NCBI GenBank assembly: GCA_907163375.1
Contig: CAJQUW010004437.1
Span: 1-64,000, forward strand
Direction: 5' to 3'
Origin: Prostheceraeus crozeri
Taxonomy: Eukaryota; Platyhelminthes; Polycladida; Euryleptidae
DNA: 64,000 bases
Each line of letters begins with the position of its first letter. Position 1 is the stretch's first letter. The notes beneath the pieces were generated by a model. That model saw only the letters and a program-made list of their open reading frames with translations, did not search any database and had not been told where the DNA came from. A program made the position numbers and the translations under genes. Below are positions 32,560 through 42,979 of the stretch, in pieces.

Positions 32560-32790
32560 ATAAGCTTAGCAAATATTTCTTAAATGTCTACAATAGATTT
32601 GATAAGATCTACTAAGTTAAAGAAATATTTCTTAAATGTTTACAAAACGGTTTGATAGGATCTACTGGGTTTAAGAAATATTTCTTAAATGTTTAAAGAC
32701 GTTTTGTAAGATCTAAGAAGTTTAGCAAATATTTTTAAAATATTCCTTAAATGTTTAGAACTCTCTTGCCAAGTATTTGTTAAGTATTTT
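32560..32790. repeat. Degenerate tandem repeat, unit about 52 bp, four copies
   Basis: AAATATTTCTTAAATGTTTA-like words begin at about 32571, 32623, 32676 and 32726, each followed by a variant of GATAGGATCTACTGGGTT. Copies differ by several bases, so the array is old. Confidence 0.75.
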
Positions 32791-33326
32791 CTAAATTTTT
32801 TCGGACATTTTTTCTCGGGCTATGTATCTGTGAAGGCTAAAATCTTAAGTGAAGTTTGAAATAGTACTACACGCCAGAGAGCGAGAATGGACGAAGCCTG
32901 TTAGATTTTTCTGTAAGAATCTCCACTAACGGCGAACAGTATTCCAATTCTAAAAGTCCTATAAATCACAACCTGTACATTTTAAAAATCTCTTTCATAA
33001 AAAATGAATACAAGGTAAAGATAATCGCTGCCCACAGCGCTCTTCTTTATTATAAATTTTTGGTCTATCCTTTTTTTATGAAGATTGCCTTTCCTTTCTA
33101 TTCGTGCATCAACATCCTCTAAAGTTCGCAATCGTTTTGTTTGGCGATTAATTTCGTCAAAAACTTAAAGGAATCTTGAATTAAAGTATTCATATACATG
33201 TATGCTCCTCTTTTCATATTTCATTTTCTCGTACTTCGTTGTACTTTGAATCTAAAAGAATTACTCTCGCTCTGCGGTAAGATTCTCTATTTCAAACTTT
33301 GATTTTAAGTACTTAATTGAAATTGT

Positions 33327-33331
<5 letters not shown>

Positions 33332-33374
<43 letters not shown>
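33332..33374. repeat. (GA)n microsatellite
   Basis: About 21 uninterrupted GA units. Confidence 0.95.
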
Positions 33375-33379
<5 letters not shown>

Positions 33380-33617
33380 TATATTTGAACCGAATGAGAA
33401 TCAAAAAATTACAACATGAACAGTTACAAAAATCAAATTACAAGTGAATCTTGCAGGTACACAAAATAAACACCAAAGAAAATGCGGAAAGTTATCACGG
33501 TCGAAAGTGTCCATTCAAATGTAGCAGATGCGAAATTGGAAAGCAATTCTGTCTACGAGTAGTTTTACAGAAAGGTACATTAATGCGTCTCAAGCTAGTT
33601 GATGGTATAAGCACATT

Positions 33618-33836
33618 AATGACTTACTTCCTTATGATGTCTAGACAGGGATATTTCCCTATCCCCAGTCATGTCTAATGCATAGACTTCTATGTAATGG
33701 AAATTTGTATTTTGAATACCCATGACTTTGTGATATCTAAAAATTATAACTTAATAGCTAAGCCCATGAACTTGGTTCTCTTCTCTGATCCTTGCTTAAC
33801 ATAATCTGATAAACAGATACATAACAATACATAACA
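33618..33836 (+). repeat. 5' LTR of the gypsy element
   Basis: Matches 42764-42979 over its length from TAATGACTTACTTCC to ACATAACA, with roughly a dozen differences. The right LTR has TGTTAGA just upstream of the shared start, a typical LTR beginning, which is not conserved on the left. A primer-binding-site-like TGGCGACG follows directly at 33838. Confidence 0.8.
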
Positions 33837-34485
33837 ATGGCGACGGAAGAACGGTTGAACCTTGGGCGCAAAGAATCTGCGGAAGCCTGGCTAATATGCT
33901 TTGAAGCAAGAGCAAGAAGCAAAAAATGCATTGATGCTCCAGCTACATCTACAGACTTAGAAAAGACAGAGCTTACAGATTTGTTTTTGGCATCAGTGGG
34001 AACCGAATCACTTCAAATACTTAAAATGTTGGCCGCACCAATATCTGACTGTAGATATTCCAAATTCAAAAAGGCCATTATTCGACATATCGAGCCCAAA
34101 CAGAAGTTGCTGATAGCTGAGCGTAAAAAGTTTTGGCAAATGCGACAAATGCAGGAGAGGACGTAGAAAATTATTTACAAAGAATCCGTCTTGCTGCAAA
34201 AGAATGTAAGTTCGAGGAATTAGAAGAAAAGTTTGCTGCTGAAGAACTGACGAGAGTCCAACTGATCGCAGGGCTAACAGACAAATCGATGATGAATCGA
34301 GTTCTCAATTACCTTGAGACGAAGCCCCTTAGCACGTCAGATGAAGTCGTTGACTATATCAGGCGACAAATCGATTTGGGCAAATTCACTCAACAAGGAA
34401 CAAATCCAATCGGCGAAGTCCTGATGACCAGGAAGAAACAATTCGTGAAACGAAATGCCGATCATAGAGGGTCTTAAAAGAAAAC
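33837..34485 (+). pseudogene. gypsy gag, frameshifted
   Basis: Starts MATEERLNLGRKESAEAWLI, with a helical capsid-like region, and shifts frame near 34140-34166 to continue ANAGEDVENYLQRIRLAAKE up to about 34480. Gag forms the particle that packages element RNA. The start ATG abuts the 5' LTR and overlaps the primer-binding site. Confidence 0.7.
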
Positions 34486-34562
34486 ATTTGCATACAACAA
34501 ATTCGACAAACGATCCGAAACAAAAAGTAAGGAAAGGTATAATAATAATTCTTTCAATTGTA

Positions 34563-34717
34563 GAAAATGTGGTCAGAAACATGGCTATCGCCAGTGCCCG
34601 GCCTTTGGCAAAACATGCAGTAAGTGTGGGGGCAAGAATCATTTCCACCAAGTATGCAGAAGCGGAATACATTCACTAGAAGGTGAGGCAACAAATAGTC
34701 CTTTTGATAGATATTTA
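34563..34717 (+). pseudogene. gypsy nucleocapsid zinc-knuckle region
   Basis: Reads CRKCGQKHGYRQC then CSKCGGKNHFHQVC, two Cys/His zinc-knuckle motifs that bind nucleic acid. The second is a standard CX2CX4HX4C; the first has one residue fewer (CX2CX3HX4C). Continuous with the protease frame downstream. Confidence 0.75.
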
Positions 34718-35919
34718 TTGATGACAACGGAAAATCAAAATGAAAACAAGTATAGAAAACTATTAAATCTAGCTGGTTGCTCTATTGACTTTCAAGTCGA
34801 TACAGGTTCGCCTGTTAGTAGTATAAATGTAAATCATTTAAATCAAATGCCTGGAGCAAGGGAAAAACCTGATCTTTCTGATTTTGGCGGGTCACAAGTA
34901 CGTTTCGAAGGCTGCATTAAGATTGTAATGACGAAGACTAAGTTGCCAGAAACATTTTGGGTGACAAAACAAGGGCCTGCGGTTCTTGGAAGAGACTTGA
35001 TTGCTTCTCTTAAATTGTTACCCGAAGTCATTAGTGCTCTATATGAAGACGAGTTGCCAGAAATATCATTAAAACTAAAACATGATGTCGAACCAATAAG
35101 AATTCCTGCAAGAAGAATAGCATATGCATTAGAAGAGCCTACCAAAATGGAAATACATAAAATGGAGTCTACTGGAGTCTTGACAAAAATTAAAGATTCT
35201 GAATGGGCCTTCCCAATTGTTCCAGTGGTCAAAGGAAAAACTGAAAATGGGAGCATAAAGATTCGTATCACAGGTGATTTCAAGTTGTTAAATCGCCAAC
35301 TTCAAATACCTATCGTCCATATGCCTACAAGAGAAAAACTATTCCAGATTATCAAAGGTGCAAAATATTTTAGTGTTATCGACTTAGAATCAGCTTACCA
35401 CCAACTAAAGCTATCGGAAGCGAGCAAAACGTATACAACAATTACTACTCCATGGGGAATGTATCGTTACAATTTCCTGCCTCAAGGAATATAATCAGCT
35501 CCTGGAGAGTTTCAGATAGTAATGGAACGCTTGACTGAAGGTATGAGTGGTGTAGCATGTTATTATGACGATATACTAATTGTAGGTAAAACTGAAGAAG
35601 AATTGAGTGAACGTACAGAAAGACTTACGAGAAAGCTCTACTCAGTTGGTTTGAAGGTAAACCCAAACAAATCAAAATTCAAAATGAAATCAGTTATCTT
35701 CTTGGGACATTGCTTATAAGAAGAAGGGATTAGTATTGATCCTAGGAAATCTGAAGCTATTACCAAATGCTCAAAGCCATCTTCAAAAGAAGAATTATCA
35801 AGTTTTTTGGGAATAACAAAATTTTACACTTCATTTATACGAGACTTTTCAACAATAACTGCTCCATTGTATGATCTTCTAAAAGGTGTGAGTGTATTTT
35901 TATGGACAACTGAAATTAA
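34718..35919 (+). pseudogene. gypsy protease and reverse transcriptase, broken
   Basis: The protease active site reads FQVDTGSPVSS (residues 25-35 of the frame at 34718). RT follows with SEWAFPIVPVVK, FSVIDLESAYHQL (first catalytic Asp) and YRYNFLPQGI. A stop at 35492-35494 interrupts it; the frame continues with CYYDDILIVGK (YxDD box) and FLGHCL, where a second stop occurs at 35717-35719. The connection domain runs to a TTAA at 35916, where a piggyBac derivative interrupts the frame. The YDD box and first Asp are intact. Confidence 0.85.
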
Positions 35920-36930
35920 CCCTTAGGATACCAAGGGTGATTTTAAAAATCACTTTGACAAAACATCGATAATTATAATCAAACGGCTGATCTTCTTGAC
36001 TTCAATTTATTTGACTTTTCCAGAAGTTTCTAAACTTACATTCACAGCACCTTTGCGCGATCTGAATCTCACTCAGTCTTATTCTATAATATGACATTTT
36101 CCGAATGAACAAATCATTTCATCGTAATGACAGGCAGACAAACGCAACGTCAATTTCTATTGGTTCAAGAAGTGGCTCGATTATTTGAAGAGACGGACAG
36201 TGAAGACAGTGACATACATGTAGATATCAGACAGTCAGAAGATGAAATTCCAGGTCCAGAATATAGAAGAAATACGTGGACAAATGCAGAGCGATTATTC
36301 AGATGCTGTTGATGAACTTGGTGATACTGGTGGTGTGCAAGATTCTGGCTGTGATTTACGTGACAAGAATAACAAGGTATGGACTACCAATGCTCCTGCT
36401 CAAACTGGGCGTCGCAGCAGTGCAGACGTTTTGTGAGAAGAAGGTGGTGTCCCTGCACGACATGCTGTAAAAGATTCCATTCTTGAAATTTTTGAATTAT
36501 TCTATTGAAAATCCACGACTACAAGGTAAATCTCGGGTGCCGATTGGTACTGAAAATGCAGGAGATCGCGATTTACAAAAGTTCCGATGCCAGCGCTGCA
36601 AAGAAGCTGGGAAATCAGCCAGATCAGCCAATCTAACTGCAAAAGCATGCGAGGTCTGTGAACGACCAGTTTGTGGCAAGCATTCCCAAGTTATTGAAGT
36701 TGTTTGTTTGTGACTGTGAATCCTGTGACTCTTGTGAATCTTGTGACATTCTTTTGACGATTATGACCCTACAACGAATTATGCGATAGAAATGGTCCAA
36801 GTTACATGTAAAAATTACATGAGTGTGAATTTTTGTTCAACACATAATAAATATAATAGAATAAATGTTGTGATTTTTATAATCACCCTCGGTATCCTAA
36901 AGGATAAAACCGACCTTCGTATCCTAAGGG
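35920..36930 (+). mobile_element. piggyBac deletion derivative in the gypsy pol gene
   Basis: Ends are CCCTTAGGATACC and its near-complement GTATCCTAAGGG, flanked by TTAA on both sides (35916-35919 and 36931-36934), the hallmark of piggyBac. Subterminal repeats include ACCAAGGGTGATTTT on the left and AATCACCCTCGGTATCC on the right. Inside are the N-terminal and C-terminal remnants of a transposase with the catalytic core deleted. Confidence 0.9.
36127..36713 (+). pseudogene. Remnants of a piggyBac transposase, core deleted
   Basis: The 5' part (36127-36312) reads VARLFEETDSEDSDIHVDI, the acidic N-terminus usual for piggyBac transposases. The 3' part (about 36576-36713) reads CQRCKEAGKSARSANLTAKA then CEVCERPVCGKH, the Cys-rich zinc domain at the C-terminus that binds the terminal repeats. 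All three catalytic Asp motifs are missing, so it could only move with help from a full element. Confidence 0.7.
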
Positions 36931-36934
36931 TTAA

Positions 36935-37184
36935 CAATTATTGGAAAGCACTTATGACAGCTTTGAAAACTGCTCCAATTTTGGTTCCATTTGATACTAA
37001 AGAACCTGTGGTCTTGACAACTGATGCAAGCCTACGTGGTTTAGGTGCAGTACTATCACAAAACAATCGTCCAGTGGCATTCGCATCGAAAAGTTATCTC
37101 CTACACAACAAAAATACTCAATCCTTGAAAAAGAAGCAATGGCATTCTTTTGGGCAACCACACAAAAGTTTCCATTGTACTTAA
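36935..37184 (+). pseudogene. gypsy RNase H, 5' part
   Basis: Continues the pol frame after the right TTAA: NYWKALMTALKTAPILVPFD and VVLTTDASLRGLGAVLSQ, the first catalytic strand of RNase H. A frameshift near 37125-37140 follows (KNTQSLKKKQWHS). Confidence 0.8.
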
Positions 37185-38620
37185 AAGGTCGACATTTTAT
37201 CTGGGAAACTGACCATCAACCTCTGGAGAAACTGTTGAGTACTGATACAGTTCTATCGAAGATTGCTTCATCGAGAATCCATCGATGGGCAAGAGCTTTA
37301 ATGCCTTACACATACTCCATTGCTGGAAAGAGATCTCGTGAAATACCAGTTGCAGATGGTTTATCAAGAATTCCAGACGAAAATTATGATGGACAAGATG
37401 ATGATTCAGAATATGTTGCTATGCTAGAATGCAATCCAATATTGCAAAGTGATATTCGAAACCATACAGCTGAGGCGATTGACATTCAAGATGTCATCAA
37501 ACACATTAGTCAAGGAAAGCAACTTCGGAAAGGGCCTTTCTATCCGTTGAGAAATGAGTTATCTGTGCATGACGATATTCTATTCTTTGGAAATCAACCA
37601 TGCATCCCAACATCACTAAGAGAAAGAGCTCTAAATCTGCTACATTCAGGTCATCCTGGTATTGTTCAGATGAAGAATTTAGCAAGATCTTGGATGTACT
37701 GGCCTGGTATTAACAAAGACTGTGAGAAAGCGGTTAGATCGTGTTCTATTTGTCAATCTAAGAAATCAACACAAGTGACGTGTGAATATAAGAGCTGGCC
37801 AGAGACAAAAGCTTACGGTGATAGAATTCACATAGATTTTCTTGGTCCAATCGATCATTGTATGATCCTAATTTTGGTCGATGACTTTACTGGATGGATT
37901 GATGCGTACTATTCAAAGTACATTACAGCTTCAGATGCAATTAAAATGCTCAGAAAATCAATCTCGAGATTTGGAGTCCCATCGACTATAGTCAGTGACA
38001 ATGGTCCTCAGTTCGCCTCTAAAGAAGTTCATGATTGGTTTGCAAGTATTGATGTTGCTCATCTATTTAGCCCACCATATCATCCAGCTTCGAACGGTCG
38101 CGCTGAAAGGGCTGTCAGATCATTCAAAGAGAAAGAGAGGACACTGAAAGATATAAAAGACTTTCAGAGAAGGATAGATAATATACTATTATCATTGAAT
38201 TCAGGTTCTGGAGCTGATCTAAAGATGTTTGGAAGAAAGCTCTGGACACCCGTAATAAAGGATGTGAAGTATGAAGGAAGAAATCCAAGCTGTAAGACAC
38301 CTCTTTGGTATAGAGTATTCAGCAAGGAAGATTCATTTTGGGAGAGAGGCATGGCAGTGAACCCTAAAGAACAATGTGTAGAAGGAGAAGATTTGCAAGG
38401 AAACGAATGGAGAAGATCGAAGAATCATGTGAAAGAAAGAAAGGAATTACATAGTGGAAAAGAAACGATTGAGCCTGATGAAAGAGACTTAGACAGTGAA
38501 GAAGATATAAAGCCTGAGAGTGGTGGCAGTACAGAGGAAAACCAAAGTACATCATATCCAGCAGAGATACGGCGCTCTACGAGAATTCGGAAACCCGTTG
38601 ATAGATATACACCAGGATAG
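37139..38620 (+). CDS. gypsy RNase H (3' part) and integrase, long open frame
   Basis: 493 codons. Begins with the RNase H C-terminus (WETDHQPLEKLLSTDTVLSK; RIHRWARALMPYTYSI). The integrase has an H2C2 zinc finger (LHSGHPGIVQMKNLARSW through CSICQSKK), then the catalytic triad: IHIDFLGPID (Asp), IVSDNGPQFASKEVH (Asp) and HPASNGRAERAVRS (Glu). A basic, Ser/Glu-rich C-terminus ends RRSTRIRKPVDRYTPG. Integrase inserts the element cDNA. This is the least damaged part of the element; RNase H alone is cut by the frameshift. Confidence 0.9.
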   Translation: MAFFWATTQKFPLYLKGRHFIWETDHQPLEKLLSTDTVLSKIASSRIHRWARALMPYTYSIAGKRSREIPVADGLSRIPDENYDGQDDDSEYVAMLECNPILQSDIRNHTAEAIDIQDVIKHISQGKQLRKGPFYPLRNELSVHDDILFFGNQPCIPTSLRERALNLLHSGHPGIVQMKNLARSWMYWPGINKDCEKAVRSCSICQSKKSTQVTCEYKSWPETKAYGDRIHIDFLGPIDHCMILILVDDFTGWIDAYYSKYITASDAIKMLRKSISRFGVPSTIVSDNGPQFASKEVHDWFASIDVAHLFSPPYHPASNGRAERAVRSFKEKERTLKDIKDFQRRIDNILLSLNSGSGADLKMFGRKLWTPVIKDVKYEGRNPSCKTPLWYRVFSKEDSFWERGMAVNPKEQCVEGEDLQGNEWRRSKNHVKERKELHSGKETIEPDERDLDSEEDIKPESGGSTEENQSTSYPAEIRRSTRIRKPVDRYTPG

Positions 38621-39016
38621 ATCTCGGACCTCTTGATTTTATTCTTGATTTTATTTTTTAACGGTTCGTGTACGTCCAATTATTTTTATAGTTGTGTACG
38701 TTGCGGGGTGTTGTACACCCCAACTCATTTTTATTCATTATTAACGTCTTTTTCCGCGCCAACTGTAAAGCAAAATACAAAATAGAATCCTTTGCTTCCT
38801 TTGACATCATAATGTCTTGTTTCACTGCCAACTCAGCTGACTGACTGACTCAACTCGCCAATCAAAAAGCTTCCTATTGTTCTGGTGCTTCTATCGCTAA
38901 GCGACGTCGCCGGGATCCTTCGGGCAACAGTGTTAAAGAATGGACCAATTAAATTTCGCGATCTAATCAATCCCTTGCTGGTAACTTGAAACTAATCATT
39001 TGATGAAGAACACTTC

Positions 39017-41355
39017 GTGATGGAACGATCTCACCCGAGAAGAGCAAAGCTTGAAGCAGAGCGGCGGCTTTTTACTCAAGAAGAGGAAGAAGATCAATTT
39101 GAAGACGAGTTTCAAGATGACGATTATGCCACTTTAGAAACTCTGCCTAATGAAACCATCGAATATACCGACGAGGGAAGCATTGTAGAAGCGCACGATG
39201 ATGTACTTGCCGAGGAAGACGTCCATGTTGCTATTGATTCTGACTCGTCAGAATCGGGTGACGAAGTTGAAGGCAATGATGTTCTTACAGCTCCAAGTGG
39301 GATGACGTGGACAAGACGGATGGAACACAACACAACTGCTGGGCGTATTCCGGAGCGAAATGTCATTCGAGTTAAGCAAGGTTTCAAATGCGGTTTAAAC
39401 CCAGCCACAAAGAGAGAAGCGTTTTTGATTACGTTTGATGCCATCATCGACCTCGTCGTACACTACACCAATCTCTACGGGCGCCGAAATTACTCTGAAG
39501 CCTGGAAGAACACTTCAAGAATAGAGATGGAAGCTTTCCTCGGTATACATATACTTGCTGGTGAGTAAACATTTTGTTATTATTATTTTTAATTTTGTCA
39601 AATAAATCATTAGTTGCTTGTAGTCCATAGTAATCAAAGTTAAACCACTGCAAATTTCATATTCATTTTCTAATTTCCTTCAAACTAATTTGTATTTACT
39701 TATACCGTAACTGTATAAAGAAATTTGCTAAATAACCAACAATACGAGTATAAGAGTATATAAGCACGTAAATTTATGTTTGCACTTATTACTTGTAATT
39801 GCACATAAAATGATTTGAAGTATAATAAATTAAATGAAATTGGAAGGAAATTATAGGATGGTTTGCAATGGTGTTTTGCCGATTTCTGTAGCTTGTTTGC
39901 ATTTTCACATCTTCTCTAATTCTTCAGGAGCATTGAAAGCACATCACCGCAAAGCAAGAGAACTATGGCAACTTGTTGATGGCATACCAGCTTGCAGAGC
40001 GGCAATGAGCTACGAACGATTTACCCAAATAAAAAGTTGCTTGCGATTTGATGACACAAGGAGGAGGAATCGGGATGACAAACTTGCCCCAGTATCATCC
40101 GTGGTTGAACACATGAACAGAGTGCTCCATGAAATTTACATACCATCATCTTTTCTGGTTGTGGATGAGATGCTTGTCGAGTACCATGGAAGAGTTGCTT
40201 TCAAGCAATATATCCCAACTAAACCCGGCAAGTTTGGGATAAAGATTTATTGGTAAGTATAGACTGACATAACAATTTTGGTATTTCAGTCGGTGCATTT
40301 ACTTTGTTGCAATATGATATCAAAAATTTTAATAGGACGAGAGTATATGATAAATATTTCATACAACTTTATCTTTAGCAACTTTCCCATGCATAAATGA
40401 ATAAATACAATTATTTTCAAAATGCTTTGTAAACCCTGTTCGACTAATACCATTTTGTTTTATAGAAATGTATGTTTTTCTACTTTTTAGGGCAGTGGAT
40501 AATTCGAACACAATGCCGCTATCCTCAGTTGTTTACGTTGGTGAACAAACGCTCTCTGCAGAAGATCGAGCTGGAACCTCTTCCATTGGTGAGGCGTTGG
40601 TCATGAAATTGTGCAAGAACTACTTATGTGCGTCGCGGAATGTCACAGGAGACAATTTTTTCACGTCCATGCCGCTCGTCAACAACTTACTGACTTGCAA
40701 AACAACGTACGTTGGAACTATACGACGAAACAAGCGCGATCTTCCCCCTCAATGCAAGGATCTTGACGGCCGTCAGAGAGGAGACAGCAAACACTATTAC
40801 AATGATAACAACACGACGCTCTGTTCCTTTTGGGATAAGGGACAATCTCCAGTCCTTCTCGTGTCATCAATGCACGGCGTGCAAAACGATCTGCAAGATA
40901 CGAAGCCAGATATCGTGGAATTCTACAATTCCACCAAATCTGGGGTCGACAATCTCGACAAGCTCGTCAGAAATTTTTCCAGCAAGTGAAAGTGCACGAG
41001 ATGGCCTTACGGAGTTTTTTTTACGTACGTGGATGTAGCAGTGATCGTTGCCATGCGCTTGACAGATGCGGAAAACCACTACACATTCAAAAAGGAACTT
41101 GCATACGAATTGCTCCTACCGTTGGTGAGAGCAAGAGCACAGTTGCCCAACATTCGTGCTCCATTGCAAGAGTGTATGAAAATGGTGGGAGTTGACATCG
41201 CCAACAATAGAAGTGTGCCACCCTCCTCAGTCCGCCAAGCTCGATGCGCCTTCTGCAGCAGGAACCAAGATCGAAAGACGACCATACGGTGTGACTCGTG
41301 TTCATCCTTCGTTTGCTCCGCACACATCATCAAGTGTTGTCCAATGTGCAAATGA
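39017..41355 (+). pseudogene. piggyBac transposase, three exons, one frameshift
   Basis: Exon 1 (39017-39560) has an acidic N-terminus and ends IEMEAFLGIHILA at donor G/GTGAGT. Exon 2 (39928-40252) follows TTCTTCAG and includes YERFTQIKSCLRFDD and VVDEMLVEYHGR (first catalytic Asp), ending at TG/GTAAGT. Exon 3 (40491 onward, after TACTTTTTAG) has NVTGDNFFTSMPLV (second Asp) and NSTKSGVDNLDKLV (third Asp). Intron phases match at both junctions. A shift at about 40985-41030 then leads to VDVAVIVAMRL and a Cys-rich C-terminal finger (CAFCSRNQDR; CDSCSSFVCSAH). DDD residues are present, so only the shift appears to disable it. Confidence 0.85.
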
Positions 41356-41849
41356 CTGTTCCTTCACAACATTTGATTGTCATGTGTTCATTTCTGTTAT
41401 TCCATCTTTATGATGATTCGAAACGTTATTCACGTAATCTGTATGTATCCTTGGGTGTACAACACCCCGCAACGTACACAACTATAAAATGTTTGTCAAC
41501 AAGTTCTCTTTTAAATATTTACCCAAAAACTTCCGGAACCAAAAACTTCCGTAGATATCAGCAAGTTGAAATTATCCCTTAGCAGCATTTTCTCATAAAT
41601 CCAAAAGAAAAACACACCAGTGTAATATAGCCAAAGCTGCTGTATTAATAAAATTCTCAAATTTTCGCGGACAACCGCCTTGTTCAAGAGTGCACGAGGA
41701 ATGAACTAAGTAAGCGAGCGCGCTGACGACCGCTTATTCAGCAGAGGGTCACGTGATCGACATCGGCGCAGACAGCGAGACGGCAGTACATGGGTGCAAG
41801 CGCACTCATGAACAGCAAAGGGTAAATGACAGGATAAGAAAAAGGAAGT

Positions 41850-42119
41850 TTAAAATACAATGTCCTTCAGCTCCTCACGTTCCTGACGGGAATTGATGCT
41901 GGGCTGCCTCTTTTTTATTTCTATAGCCTCAAGTATTCTCAGCGATGTCAATTGATGCTCATGGCTAAGTATTTCTGTTTGAAAACTGCTTTTACAAGTA
42001 AGTTTATGTTTGAAAACTGAGCTGCTGCTCGAATTTATGTGTTCACGCACCCTGATGTGGAGAGGCCGAATAGTGCTGCCAATATACAACTTACCACAGC
42101 TGCTACACTTCATCTGGAT
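41850..42119 (-). pseudogene. GIY-YIG endonuclease fragment, left arm
   Basis: Minus-strand reading: QMKCSSCGKLYIGSTIRPLH then IRVREHINSSSS, and ending RQPSINSRQEREELKDIVF. The Cys pair before LYIGST and the Arg/Glu-His pattern match the GIY-YIG domain at the C-terminus of Penelope-like proteins. No RT precedes it; translation from upstream would enter the spacer and antisense arm. Confidence 0.75.
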
Positions 42120-42146
42120 CCATCCATCACATTCATCCTCCACATC

Positions 42147-42415
42147 ATCCAGATGAAGTGTAGCAGCTGTGGTAAGTTGTATATTGGCAGCACTATTCGG
42201 CCTCTCCACATCAGGGTGCGTGAACACATAAATTCGAGCAGCAGCTCAGTTTTCAAACATAAACTTACTTGTAAAAGCAGTTTTCAAACAGAAATACTTA
42301 GCCATGAGCATTAATTGACATCGCTGAGAATACTTGAGGCTATAGAAATAAAAAAGAGGCAGCCCAGCATCAATTCCCGTCAGGAACGTGAGGAGCTGAA
42401 GGACATTGTATTTTA
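42147..42415 (+). pseudogene. GIY-YIG endonuclease fragment, right arm
   Basis: Same coding segment as the left arm on the other strand. One base change relative to the left arm turns CATCAATTGA into CATTAATTGA, creating a stop after LSHEH. Confidence 0.75.
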
Positions 42416-42763
42416 AACTTCCTTTTTCTTATCCTGTCATTTACCCTTTGCTGTTCATGAGTGCGCTTGCACCCATGTACTGCCGTCTCGCTGTCTGCGC
42501 CGATGTCGATCACGTGACCCTCTGCTGAATAAGCGGTCGTCAGCGCGCTCGCTTACTTAGTTCATTCCTCGTGCACTCTTGAACAAGGCGGTTGTCCGCG
42601 AAAATTTGAGAATTTTATTAATACAGCAGCTTTGGCTATATTACACTGGTGTGTTTTTCTTTTGGATTTCCGTAGATATGATATGACAAAACATGCGTGG
42701 GGTGTAAAACACCCCGCAACGTACACGAACCGTTGTAAACGAACCGTTGGAAGGCGTGTTAGA

Positions 42764-42979
42764 TAATGACTTACTTCCTTGTGATGTCTAGACAGGGATA
42801 TTTCCCTATCCCTAGTCATGTCTAATCCATTTCTATGTAATGGAAATTTGTACTTTGAATACCCATGACTGTATGATATCTAAAAATTATAACTTAATAA
42901 CTAAGCCCATGAACTTGGTTCTCTTCTCTGATCCTTGCTTAACATAATCTGATAAACAGATACAAAACAATACATAACA
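42764..42979 (+). repeat. 3' LTR of the gypsy element
   Basis: Pairs with 33618-33836. Preceded by TGTTAGA (42757), which may be the true LTR start, and by a short purine-rich GGAAGGCG. Confidence 0.8.

Larger units (their letters stand above)
31969..33617. other. Non-coding region with simple and tandem repeats
   Basis: No gene recognised. Contains a four-copy tandem repeat and a GA microsatellite, listed separately. Confidence 0.5.
41559..42669. mobile_element. Head-to-head pair of Penelope 3' ends, forming a giant palindrome
   Basis: Arms 41597-42119 and 42147-42669 (523 bp each, 27-bp spacer) are reverse complements with a single difference noticed (near 41955/42311). The unit is flanked by the direct repeat CCGTAGATAT (41549-41558 and 42670-42679), a probable target duplication inside the 3' part of piggyBac-2. 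Each arm carries a GIY-YIG coding end. The 38 bp at 41559-41596 belong to the insert but have no partner. Confidence 0.85.
38662..42735 (+). mobile_element. piggyBac element 2, intron-bearing, carrying a Penelope insertion
   Basis: The left border is TTAA (38658-38661) followed by CGGTTCGTGTACGT. The right end has the complement ACGTACACGAACCG at about 42719-42732, followed by TTGT rather than TTAA. A second pair of inverted repeats lies inside: TTGTGTACGTTGCGGGGTGT near 38691 and its complement near 41461. All end zones share CGTTGCGGGGTGTT and GTACACCCC. The element lies between the integrase and the 3' LTR of the gypsy copy. The right border is uncertain because the target word is not intact. 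Confidence 0.7.
33618..42979 (+). mobile_element. Ty3/gypsy LTR retrotransposon, degenerate, with two nested piggyBac insertions
   Basis: LTRs of about 216-219 bp flank gag (zinc knuckle), protease, reverse transcriptase, RNase H and integrase in Ty3/gypsy order, similar in style to K02A2.6-like elements. Without the insertions it would be about 4.3 kb. No envelope gene is seen. Multiple stops and frameshifts make it inactive. A 4-6 bp target duplication could not be confirmed because the start of the left LTR is unclear. Confidence 0.85.

Noticed and set aside
34843-35283. 146-codon minus-strand frame
   Set aside because: Antisense shadow of gypsy protease and RT.
39124-39447. 107-codon minus-strand frame
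   Set aside because: Antisense of the acidic piggyBac N-terminus; Ser-rich composition is the mirror of Glu/Asp codons.
42039-42314. Frames beginning MFTHPDVERPNSAAN on both strands
   Set aside because: These start in the antisense of the GIY-YIG segment and cross the palindrome centre; only the QMKCSSCGKLYIG part is real.
42600-42640. Fifth hammerhead-like motif (AAGGCGGTTGTCCGCGAAAAT)
   Set aside because: GGCGG/CCGC stem and GAAA are present, but stem I and the core strand could not be fitted with confidence.
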